Positions 23,442-30,939 of a DNA stretch of 35,879 bases are shown piece by piece. The notes beneath the pieces are model-generated. The model was given only the letters and a program-made list of their open reading frames with translations, was not told the DNA's origin and did no database searches. Numbering within the stretch: the first letter of the stretch is position 1; the number at the start of each line of letters is the position of its first letter. The stretch comes from JAPLDP01 sp964628285. GTDB lineage: Bacteria; Bacteroidota; Bacteroidia; Bacteroidales; JAGONC01. The position numbers and the translations under genes are program-made. The DNA lies in the NCBI GenBank assembly GCA_964628285.1, contig CAZVNP010000030.1:1-35879 (forward strand). The letters are read 5' to 3'.

Positions 23442-24974
23442 GTGAAAAAAGTATTATTTCGAATATCTATCTTTTTGATTCTTTCGCAGATTGGGAATAC
23501 CGGCCATTCCCAGTCTGTTTATTTTAATAAAAGATATTATCTTAATGAACCAGATATATGGAGTGCAGCAAAGGATATTATTGAGATTGAAGATGGATAC
23601 ATTATTTTGGGTGCAACCGGTGATTCTTTAGATGATTATTGGAATCGCATAGGCATTATGAAAATGGATTTTCAAGGAAATCAATTATGGGCAAAATCTT
23701 TTGGAGATACAATTGCTACATACTTCAGCGGTTATCCTGGCTCTCTCTATCGAAATAATAACAACTGCTTTTTTATTGCAGGAGCTAAACAATATTATGA
23801 CCCAGATACTCGTAACACAGGTCTGTTGCTTAAATTAAATAAATTTTGGGATATTATATGGAGTAAGGAATATTTGTGGGATTATATTTTACCTGTAGAT
23901 ACATCCATTTGGTTCTCTCAAATGAAAATTTGTAATAATAATGACCTCATATTTTGCGGGACTTTTAATGATGATAACATTGGATGTAAATTTCTTTTAC
24001 TCAGAACGGATAGCTTGGGGAATACTAAATGGCTTAAAACATATGGTTATGGAGGTACGATATTAAACAATGCTTATTCCGATAGTGGTTTTGCTATTGG
24101 CGGATATAAATATACCCCAGGGCATGCTGTGACCGGTGACCCCATTGTTATCAAAACCGATAGTTTGGGAAACCAACAGTGGATGAAAAATCTGGGAGGT
24201 CCGGTACAAGATTATAGTGCTCAGTTATGCAAATCGAATGACGGGCATATCATTGCCGGTACATGTTATGGCGATTCAATGTTTTCCAATGATCAGGCAT
24301 ATCGAAGAATCAACGTAGTCTGTATGGACAATCAGGGTAATATTTTATGGAATGAAAAATACGGAGCCAGCAGGCATCATAATTATTTGCTAAATATTAT
24401 TACGTTGCGTGATGGTTCAATCGTGGCAACCGGTTCCATCGCAACAGAAAGCCCCGATTTTTCCGGATGGATATTGAAAGTGACCGGCCAGGGTGATAGT
24501 CTGTGGTATAGAGAATATACAAAACTGAATGGCAGCGAAAGTTCCAACGATTTGAGAAGTATTATTCAGTCGAGTGATAATGGCCTTCTTGTATGTGGTA
24601 ACGTTTTTCCTATGCCACCCGATACCGGCATTCAGGATGCCTGGGTGATCAAGTTGGACAGCATGGGATGCGATACACCCGGATGTTCGCCGGTACAGGT
24701 GAAACCGGGTGAATTTGCCGGAAAAGAGGAACTGAAGATATATCCTAACCCTTCAAGCTCCGTAATAAATTTCGAGTTTGTGGCAGCAAATAAAAGGAAA
24801 GGTTCATTTATCGAGATATTTGATCTCTTTGGGAGAAAAATAAAAGAAATGGAAGTCCCGGCAGGTGAAAACAAAGTCATATTAAACATAGAAAGCTGGC
24901 ATAAAGGTTTATATCTTGCAAGGGTTAGATATGGAGAGAACCGGATAAAAAATGTAAAAATTGTTGTTCAATGA
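23442..24974 (+). CDS. Secreted beta-propeller-like protein with type IX sorting domain (copy 2)
   Basis: Paralogue of the protein at 3039-4586, about 510 residues with the same plan: signal peptide (KKVLFRISIFLILSQIGNTGHSQ), six or so DSLGNxxW propeller-like repeats, and a Por-type C-terminal sorting domain (LKIYPNPSSS ... KIVVQ). It lacks five residues (VIQTT) in one repeat, where the sequence reads NAYSDSGFAIGG, shortening a strand. As in copy 1, a TTG nine bases upstream (23433) is an alternative start; GTG 23442 gives a cleaner signal peptide. It is AT-rich compared with its GC-richer neighbours, which fits arrival by duplication from the left end of the window or from a third locus. Surface attachment is expected; the ligand is unknown. 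Confidence 0.85.
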   Translation: MKKVLFRISIFLILSQIGNTGHSQSVYFNKRYYLNEPDIWSAAKDIIEIEDGYIILGATGDSLDDYWNRIGIMKMDFQGNQLWAKSFGDTIATYFSGYPGSLYRNNNNCFFIAGAKQYYDPDTRNTGLLLKLNKFWDIIWSKEYLWDYILPVDTSIWFSQMKICNNNDLIFCGTFNDDNIGCKFLLLRTDSLGNTKWLKTYGYGGTILNNAYSDSGFAIGGYKYTPGHAVTGDPIVIKTDSLGNQQWMKNLGGPVQDYSAQLCKSNDGHIIAGTCYGDSMFSNDQAYRRINVVCMDNQGNILWNEKYGASRHHNYLLNIITLRDGSIVATGSIATESPDFSGWILKVTGQGDSLWYREYTKLNGSESSNDLRSIIQSSDNGLLVCGNVFPMPPDTGIQDAWVIKLDSMGCDTPGCSPVQVKPGEFAGKEELKIYPNPSSSVINFEFVAANKRKGSFIEIFDLFGRKIKEMEVPAGENKVILNIESWHKGLYLARVRYGENRIKNVKIVVQ

Positions 24975-25155
24975 TTTGATCATTTCAAAACTAATCTTCC
25001 CAAATAAGAGAAAATGTAGAAGTGTGCAAATGAGTAAATGGGTTACGGGTTACAGGTTGTACGTTGAACGTGCCTGAATAGAGTTGACCTTTAGACCTGC
25101 CGACTTGAAGAATTACGCACTTACAGCGCTTACCTTCGCGCGGGCATGTCTTTTC

Positions 25156-25174
25156 CCCGGGGCTCAGCCCCGGG
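25156..25174. repeat. REP-like GC-rich palindrome
   Basis: CCCGGGGCT and AGCCCCGGG form a perfect 9-bp stem with a single central C. Such palindromes are often spread by RAYT (REP-associated tyrosine) transposases; none is in the window. Confidence 0.65.
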
Positions 25175-25344
25175 CTGTTGCTTGTTGCCTTTCAGGCGAT
25201 GGTTTATCCCCTCACCTCAAATATTGAAATTCGAAAATCGTATCTCGCCCAATCATTTTATCATTTAATCCCTTCGGAACTGTCGCTGTTTAAATCCGAA
25301 AATATGGGAATTTAGTGATTGTTACACGCACTTCATCCCCCAAA

Positions 25345-25370
25345 CCCCCTTCTCCTCAAGGAGACGGGGG
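25345..25370. repeat. CCTCACCCCC-family hairpin followed by a short T-run
   Basis: CCCCCTTCTCC (25345-25355) pairs with GGAGACGGGGG (25360-25370) with one mismatch, preceded by CTTCATCCCCCAAA and followed by CTTTT. It could act as a weak terminator. Confidence 0.6.
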
Positions 25371-25458
25371 CTTTTATCATATCCGGTTTCTGATTTTTGA
25401 TTATCGATTTTTGATTTAATAAGGAATGGGATACATAAATAACTGTATTTCAATATCA

Positions 25459-25533
25459 CCCCTTCTCCTTTAGGAGAAGGGGCAGGGGGATGAGGTGCAT
25501 TTTGAGGAGAAGGGGCAGGGGGATGAGGTGCAT
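25459..25533. repeat. CCTCACCCCC-family hairpin with a tandem 33-bp duplication
   Basis: CCCCTTCTCC (25459-25468) pairs perfectly with GGAGAAGGGG (25473-25482). A 29-bp block starting AGGAGAAGGGGCAGGGGG occurs at 25472-25500 and again, identically, at 25505-25533. Confidence 0.75.
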
Positions 25534-25611
25534 TCCCAGGCAGGAAGGACAATTGCACGATTGAACGATGGCTGGTGACCGGCAGCCGTTGGCCGATGGC
25601 CTGCAACTTGC

Positions 25612-25639
25612 AACCCGCAACCCGTAACCCGCAACCCGT
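25612..25639. repeat. AACCCGY 7-bp tandem repeat, four copies
   Basis: Four units of AACCCG followed alternately by C and T, about 30 bp upstream of the -7-like box of the nucleotidyltransferase gene. Confidence 0.85.
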
Positions 25640-25666
25640 CACACACCAACAGACCATTATTTTTCG

Positions 25667-25674
25667 CAACTTTG
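25667..25674 (+). promoter_or_regulatory. Possible -7 box of the nucleotidyltransferase-nuclease pair
   Basis: CAACTTTG, one mismatch from TAnnTTTG, 24 bp before the ATG at 25699. If real, it rules out the TTG at 25672 as the start codon. Confidence 0.35.
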
Positions 25675-25698
25675 TATCTGAATCAACCCTCCACGCTT

Positions 25699-26478
25699 AT
25701 GCCCAAGACCGCCATGATTCTTGCCGCCGGCAAAGGCGAACGGCTGCTGCCGCTCACCGACACGCTCCCCAAGGCGCTGGTTACCGTCGGGGGCATGACC
25801 ATGCTCGAGATCGTCATACGACGGCTCAAATATTTCGGCTTCGAAGAGGTCATCATCAATGTGCACCACCTGGCCGGACAGATTCTTTCTTACTTAGATG
25901 AGCATGATAACTTCGGCCTTGCGGTCCATGTCTCCCATGAGCAGGACCGCCCTCTCGATACCGGTGGCGCATTGAAAAGAGCTTATCCCTTAATCGATGA
26001 CAACAAACCACTCCTGGTACATAATGTCGATATCCTATCGGATATTGACCTGGCCGGACTCTATGACGCCCATGTGCGTTCACAGGCTTTGGTTACTCTG
26101 GCGGTGAAAGAAAGGGACTCGTCGAGGGTTTTTCTCTTTGACGAGGCCGGTCGTTTATGTGGGTGGAAAAACAGGGTCATCGGCGCGGTCAGGCCTCCCG
26201 CTCTGCCGGCAGGCGATTACCGCGAGAGGGCCTTCAGCGGCATACAGGTGGTGGGACCGCATTTCTTCGAGAAAAGCTTTCGGTCATCCTGTTTCCCCGA
26301 AAAAGAGGATGTGTTTTCCATCGTAGATGTGTATCTTTGTCTGGCGTCGCGGCACCTGATCACCGGCTATGACCCCGGCGGCGGGTGCTGGCTCGACCTG
26401 GGGCGGCGCGAAGGCCTGCAGCAGGCCGAGACCCTGCCCGACCTGTTAAACCTGCATGGAAGTGACTCCTTTTCTTGA
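25699..26478 (+). CDS. Sugar-1-phosphate nucleotidyltransferase (MurU-like)
   Basis: A 259-residue enzyme that joins a nucleotide to a sugar-1-phosphate. The N terminus carries the signature AAGKGERLLPLTDTLPKAL, with Lys for sugar phosphate, followed by VGGMTMLEIVIRRL, INVHHLAGQI, DTGGALKRAYPL and NVDILSDIDL with the metal-binding Asp. It ends with a short GGGCWLDLGRREGLQQAE segment and has no acyltransferase domain, like MurU and unlike GlmU. Because an AmgK-like kinase lies upstream (21320), UDP-MurNAc or UDP-GlcNAc salvage is the favoured role, but the sugar cannot be read from sequence. The frame extends to a TTG at 25672; I choose ATG 25699 (MPKTAMILAAGKG). It overlaps the next gene by 23 bp. 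Confidence 0.88.
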   Translation: MPKTAMILAAGKGERLLPLTDTLPKALVTVGGMTMLEIVIRRLKYFGFEEVIINVHHLAGQILSYLDEHDNFGLAVHVSHEQDRPLDTGGALKRAYPLIDDNKPLLVHNVDILSDIDLAGLYDAHVRSQALVTLAVKERDSSRVFLFDEAGRLCGWKNRVIGAVRPPALPAGDYRERAFSGIQVVGPHFFEKSFRSSCFPEKEDVFSIVDVYLCLASRHLITGYDPGGGCWLDLGRREGLQQAETLPDLLNLHGSDSFS

Positions 26479-29329
26479 TAAGGTAGCGGCACATATCGCC
26501 GGCCATTACGCCGGCCGTTACGACAGCCTGTGCGTGGTGCTGCCCAACCGCCGTGCCGGCCTCTTCCTGAAGAAGTACCTCTCCCTGAAAATAGACCAGC
26601 CGGTATGGCTCCCCGCAATTTATTCCATCGAGGACTTCATCATGCATCTGTCGGGATACAAGCTGGCCGACCAGCTGACACTGCTGTTCGAGCTGTACCG
26701 TGTGCACTGTGCCGTGGAGAAAGACCAGGCACAGCCTTTCGATGAGTTCCTTCACTGGGGCAAGGTCCTGCTGCGTGACTTCAATGAGATCGACGCCTAC
26801 CTCCTCGATCCCGCGGCTCTCTTCAGCTATCTGAGCGACGCCAAGGCCCTGGCGGTGTGGAACCTTGACCGGAGGCCGCTGACAGACTTCCAGAAGCAAT
26901 ACCTTGCTTTTTACCGCTCCCTTTTGACCTATTACAACCTGCTCGTCGAAAATATCACCCGGCAGAATCTGGCCTATGAGGGTCTGGCGGCACGGCGACT
27001 GGCGGGCACCATAGCGTCGCGGAGCACCACCCTGTCCTGGCAGCATATCCTGTTCTGCGGCTTCAACGCGCTGACAAAAGCGGAGGAGACCATCATCGGA
27101 CACCTCGTCGACGCCGGCATCGCCGAGGTGAAATGGGATGCCGACAGATATTATACTGAAAACCCGCTCCAGGAAGCCGGTTTGTTTATCAGGAAATACC
27201 GTGACGATAAACGCTTCGGCGCCTTCGAATGGCTCGACGACACCCTGGCGACCACCGGTAAGCAGATCACCGTCACCGGCATACCACAGAATATCGGACA
27301 GGTGAAGGTGGCCGGAGAGCTCATCAAAGAACTGGTCGACGGGGGTGTGCCCAAAAGCGAGCTGCACCATACAGCCGTCGTGCTGTGTGAGGAAGACCTC
27401 CTGATACCCATGCTCAATTCACTGCCGTCCAATATAGGCGAATTCAACGTGACCATGGGTTACCCGCTTAAATTCACACCGGTGTATGATCTCTTCGAGG
27501 CCATCTTCACCCTTCACGACAATGCCGCCAAGTTTTATAACATGCCGTCATCGTCCTCCTTTAAATTTTATTACAAGGATGTATTGAAAATTCTGAATCA
27601 CCCCTATGTTCTGACCCTGAGCGACGATATTCCCGCCACACGCCGGACCATCGCTGGCTTGCAGCAGTCCGGCAGGGTCTTTTTTACTGCCCGGGAGCTG
27701 GAAGAGATGTTCACCAGTGAAGCAGCCGCTTATTACGGTGCGGTCAGGTCTATCTTCCGCGACTGGCGGGAGCTGGCTTCCGAGGCCATGAGCTGTCTGA
27801 CGGCTCTGTTGGAGGCATTAAGGGACAAGTTGATAATTACCAATGCCCGAGGGCAGCACAACGGCATCGAACTGGAATATGTCTTTCACTTTGCCAGGAT
27901 CGTGACACGCCTTAGGACGTTGATGGACGAGCACGGTTTCCTGAGCACGACACCTGTCCTGCGGAGTGTCTTCAGGCAGCTCGTCGGCGGCACCACCATC
28001 CCTTTCTACGGTGAGCCCCTGAAAGGCCTGCAGGTCATGGGCATGCTCGAGACCAGGACCCTCGACTTCGAGAACCTGATCATGCTGTCGGTTAATGAAG
28101 ACATCATACCCTCCTCAAAAACAACCATGACGTTCATACCTTATGACATATGCCGTGAGTTTGCACTGCCCACTTACAGGGAACGTCATGCCGTGTACGC
28201 CTATCACTTTTACCGTCTTTTGCAGCGCAGCCGTAACATCTATCTTCTTTACAACACCGAAGCCGGTGAGCTGGGCGGCGGTGACAGGAGCCGTTTCATC
28301 ACGCAGATCATCCATGAGCTGCCACGGCACAACCCCTCCGTGACCATCACCGAGAAGCTGCTCAACATGCCGCCCGGCAAAGATCACAGATTCTATAAGA
28401 TCGTCATCGACAAGGATAACGCTATCATAACGAAACTCGATGCCCTGGCCGTGAGAGGGCTGGCACCGAGCACGCTGAACACCTACCGCAACTGCTCCCT
28501 GCGTTTTTATTTCCAGGAGATAGCAGGCCTCTCGGAGGCCGAAGAGGTGGAAGAGACCATCGAGGCGGCCACCATCGGCACCGTCGTCCATGAAGTCATG
28601 AAGATGCTCTACGAACCGCTGGCAGGTAAGTCCCTCATGCCGGAAAAAATAAGAGAGATGCTTCCCCTCATCGATAATTACGTGACAGCATCTTTTCACA
28701 GGAACTATAAGGGAGGCGACATCAACTACGGCAAGAACCTGCTGATCGCCAACGTTGCGAAGCTGTTTGTCAGGAATTACCTGTTAAGGGAGACGGAGTT
28801 CATAGAAGCCGGTGCAAAAGAGGGTCGCACCCTCACTATCCGCTCTGTGGAGGAGATGCTGAAAACGATGATTACCCTGCGGGTCGATGGCACCGACAAG
28901 CCGGTACTGCTGAAAGGCAAAGCCGACAGGATAGACCGGATAGATGGCTTATACCGTATCATCGACTATAAAACGGGCATGGTCAGAAAGGGCGATCTGA
29001 ACGTGGACAGCATGGAAAGCCTTAAAAAGGACCTGAAGGCCGATAAAAGCTTTCAACTGCTGGTCTATGCCTATATTTTTCTTTTGGAAGATGCCGGCAA
29101 AGAACAGGAGGTGTTACCCGGCATCATCTCCTTCCGCAAGCCCAGCCAGGGTCTCATCACGGTGGCGCTGCCCGGCAATGCGCCGTTGAACAGGGAGAGC
29201 CTGCGCACCTTCGGCACCATCGTTCATGATCTGTTGCGGGGAATTTTTGACGGTCACACACCCTTCACCCAGACAACGGAGCGTGAGTACTGCAAATACT
29301 GCCCTTTTACGGTGACGTGCAACCGTTAG
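26456..29329 (+). CDS. AddB-like iron-sulfur PD-(D/E)XK nuclease
   Basis: A 957-residue protein resembling AddB/RexB-type subunits of double-strand-break repair helicase-nucleases. The N-terminal helicase-like half starts VVLPNRRAGLFLKKYL, which lacks a normal Walker A lysine motif, as in the Bacteroidota AddB-like group. The C-terminal nuclease domain shows GKADRID (Asp824) and IDYKTG (Asp837, Lys839). Four Cys, Cys680 (RNCSLRFYF) and Cys946, Cys949 and Cys955 (YCKYCPFTVTC, pattern Cx2Cx5C), match the AddB iron-sulfur staple. Its expected partner AddA (UvrD-like helicase) is not adjacent; the next gene is convergent, 4 bp away. It starts inside the nucleotidyltransferase gene, so the two are coupled. 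Confidence 0.88.
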   Translation: MEVTPFLDKVAAHIAGHYAGRYDSLCVVLPNRRAGLFLKKYLSLKIDQPVWLPAIYSIEDFIMHLSGYKLADQLTLLFELYRVHCAVEKDQAQPFDEFLHWGKVLLRDFNEIDAYLLDPAALFSYLSDAKALAVWNLDRRPLTDFQKQYLAFYRSLLTYYNLLVENITRQNLAYEGLAARRLAGTIASRSTTLSWQHILFCGFNALTKAEETIIGHLVDAGIAEVKWDADRYYTENPLQEAGLFIRKYRDDKRFGAFEWLDDTLATTGKQITVTGIPQNIGQVKVAGELIKELVDGGVPKSELHHTAVVLCEEDLLIPMLNSLPSNIGEFNVTMGYPLKFTPVYDLFEAIFTLHDNAAKFYNMPSSSSFKFYYKDVLKILNHPYVLTLSDDIPATRRTIAGLQQSGRVFFTARELEEMFTSEAAAYYGAVRSIFRDWRELASEAMSCLTALLEALRDKLIITNARGQHNGIELEYVFHFARIVTRLRTLMDEHGFLSTTPVLRSVFRQLVGGTTIPFYGEPLKGLQVMGMLETRTLDFENLIMLSVNEDIIPSSKTTMTFIPYDICREFALPTYRERHAVYAYHFYRLLQRSRNIYLLYNTEAGELGGGDRSRFITQIIHELPRHNPSVTITEKLLNMPPGKDHRFYKIVIDKDNAIITKLDALAVRGLAPSTLNTYRNCSLRFYFQEIAGLSEAEEVEETIEAATIGTVVHEVMKMLYEPLAGKSLMPEKIREMLPLIDNYVTASFHRNYKGGDINYGKNLLIANVAKLFVRNYLLRETEFIEAGAKEGRTLTIRSVEEMLKTMITLRVDGTDKPVLLKGKADRIDRIDGLYRIIDYKTGMVRKGDLNVDSMESLKKDLKADKSFQLLVYAYIFLLEDAGKEQEVLPGIISFRKPSQGLITVALPGNAPLNRESLRTFGTIVHDLLRGIFDGHTPFTQTTEREYCKYCPFTVTCNR

Positions 29330-29333
29330 CCGC

Positions 29334-30860
29334 CTATTTCTCCTCGCCGTTTTCGGAGAAGACGTTGGCCTGGTAAGTATAGATATCGGCATTCTTCCAA
29401 CCGTCCCAGCCTATACCTGCCTTGTCGCGGGCACAGTGGCCGAGGAATTCTTCTTTGGTCCATCCCGTTTCGGTGGCCACCTGCGGCAGGAAGGTGCCCC
29501 CGGCAAAACCTTTTTTGATGTATATGCCGTCGCGGCCCAGGACGATCTCATCGATGGAGTTGATCTTCTTCATGGGCGTGAGGACGGAGATGGAGATGTT
29601 GAGACCGGGGATCTCATCGGCTGTGACAGGCATAAAACGGGTATCCTCGGTAGAGGAGGCAATGGCCATTTTCTGCACCACCAAATACAAGGGCTCCGTC
29701 GCCGAGAACTGGCCGATGCATCCCCTCAGGTCGCCGTTTTTGTAAAGGGTGACGAAGGCACCGCAGGGTGTTTTGACATTATCGGAAAGCTTCGAATCAT
29801 CGACATCATACATCTTCCTGTCCCTGATATATTCCTTGATCGTGTTCCTGGCGATGGCCAGCAAATCCATTTTATCCTCCTCGGTGAGCCTGAATTCCGG
29901 TGCGACCTCCGAGGTGGGTTTGTTCAACGAGAAGACGATGGATTCATAGCCCACCACCCGGCTCTTGTCACCATAGGGCCCGTCGCCCGAGTTCATGTAC
30001 TGGATGGGGGTGATGGTAATATTGGGGTTGTCCTGGGTCATGTACAGAAGGGTGAGCACGGAGGTCCAGCCGCACATGCTCGTCGCCAGCTGTTGTATGC
30101 CCCTCTCGGCGTTATCGTTAAGGGTGGTGAGCAACGCCTCCGTGGAATTTTTCAGGACGGCATGGGCCGTGATACTGTCAACGGTCACGGCATCGCGGTA
30201 AGCGGGATAGTGCGAGAAATCGGTGCTGATAACGAACAGGTTGTCACTGTTGAGGTAAGGCTTCAGGATGCCCGCGATGGTGCGGCACGTGCCGGGGTCC
30301 TGCGTGCCCAGGATGATGGGGACTATAGAGAAATCCTGTTTTAAGATGTACTGCAGGAAGGGTAACTGCACCTCCACACTGTGCTCGTAAGCATCGGCTT
30401 CAGAATCGAACATGAACAACTTGCTTTTGGTCATCAGCTCCTTGCCCAGCTCACGGTTTACCCTGACGGCGCCCAGCGGCGTGATGTAATCGCCACGGGT
30501 GTATATCGAAGCGCCATCGAAATATTTTACGTGACTCGACGCCAATATAAAAATGTTTTTATACGTTTTGCTTCGGTCGATCTGGTCGTAAGAGGATGCG
30601 GCCACCTCACCCGAGAAGATATAACCGGCATGGGGACAGATGATGGCCACCACGTTGTCGGTTTTTTTCGGCACGGCAAGGCTGAACAGATCCTTCAGTT
30701 CCGTGCGCAGTTCACCGGCATTGCCGGGATAAAATTTACCGGCGGCATAGGGTTGCCTGTTCACAGGCTGTTCCGCCGGCCCCTTGTCTTGTGAAGAACA
30801 TTGAGTATTGAAAAACATAAGGGCAATTATTGAGAATGAAAAAAAACGATTGGTCCTCAT
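29334..30860 (-). CDS. amrB: Exported AmmeMemoRadiSam B-A fusion (Memo-like plus AMMECR1)
   Basis: A 508-residue fusion. Residues 35-312 are a Memo-like domain of the extradiol-dioxygenase fold; the three metal-ligand positions known from human MEMO1 are kept as His77 (CPHAGYIFSG), His110 (ASSHVKYFDG) and Cys263 (SMCGWTSV). Residues 325-508 are an AMMECR1 domain with the hallmark LRGCIGQF (379-385). The first 21 residues look like a lipoprotein signal (MRTNRFFSFSIIALMFFNTQC, then SSQDKG). The lipobox is loose, so the lipid anchor is probable, not certain. It is divergent from the membrane protein at 30940, and the radical SAM partner lies at 33126. Biochemical function of this system is unknown; an extracytoplasmic site is the new inference. 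Confidence 0.9.
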   Translation of the reverse strand: MRTNRFFSFSIIALMFFNTQCSSQDKGPAEQPVNRQPYAAGKFYPGNAGELRTELKDLFSLAVPKKTDNVVAIICPHAGYIFSGEVAASSYDQIDRSKTYKNIFILASSHVKYFDGASIYTRGDYITPLGAVRVNRELGKELMTKSKLFMFDSEADAYEHSVEVQLPFLQYILKQDFSIVPIILGTQDPGTCRTIAGILKPYLNSDNLFVISTDFSHYPAYRDAVTVDSITAHAVLKNSTEALLTTLNDNAERGIQQLATSMCGWTSVLTLLYMTQDNPNITITPIQYMNSGDGPYGDKSRVVGYESIVFSLNKPTSEVAPEFRLTEEDKMDLLAIARNTIKEYIRDRKMYDVDDSKLSDNVKTPCGAFVTLYKNGDLRGCIGQFSATEPLYLVVQKMAIASSTEDTRFMPVTADEIPGLNISISVLTPMKKINSIDEIVLGRDGIYIKKGFAGGTFLPQVATETGWTKEEFLGHCARDKAGIGWDGWKNADIYTYQANVFSENGEEK

Positions 30861-30926
30861 AATTTCTTATTTTCGTGTGATTGATGCCACGTTAAACGTG
30901 AAGTGATCTTATCCCATTTGCTCTTA

Positions 30927-30934
30927 CAAAGATA
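30927..30934 (-). promoter_or_regulatory. Putative -7 box of the Memo/AMMECR1 gene
   Basis: Minus-strand TATCTTTG, about 67 bp before its ATG. It lies 5 bp from the ATG of the divergent gene at 30940, so transcription of the two genes is likely to interfere or be co-controlled. Confidence 0.5.
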
Positions 30935-30939
30935 CTAAA

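Larger units (their letters stand above)
23270..24978. repeat. Copy 2 of the 1.7-kb segmental duplication
   Basis: It repeats 2867-4591: the last 52 codons of a sorting domain plus the propeller gene. It sits between the kinase-RapZ gene and the nucleotidyltransferase gene. Copy 2 lacks 15 bp (VIQTT). The sorting-domain core is almost identical in DNA (about 2 differences in about 140 bp around 24740-24880), while the middle of the gene is clearly diverged. Confidence 0.85.
24979..25666. other. Gene-free repeat-rich stretch before the nucleotidyltransferase
   Basis: No gene seen. It contains a GC-rich REP-like palindrome (25156-25174), CCTCACCCCC-family hairpins (25345-25370, 25459-25482), a 33-bp direct repeat (25472-25533) and a 7-bp AACCCGY array (25612-25639). 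This is the densest repeat cluster in the window. Confidence 0.75.

Noticed and set aside
26360..27370. Minus-strand open frame of 336 codons across the nucleotidyltransferase/nuclease junction
   Set aside because: It covers parts of two real genes on the opposite strand and has no domain.
29436..30344. Plus-strand open frame of 302 codons opposite the Memo/AMMECR1 gene
   Set aside because: Antisense to a gene with intact metal ligands and the RGCIG motif; Gly/Asp/His-rich shadow composition.
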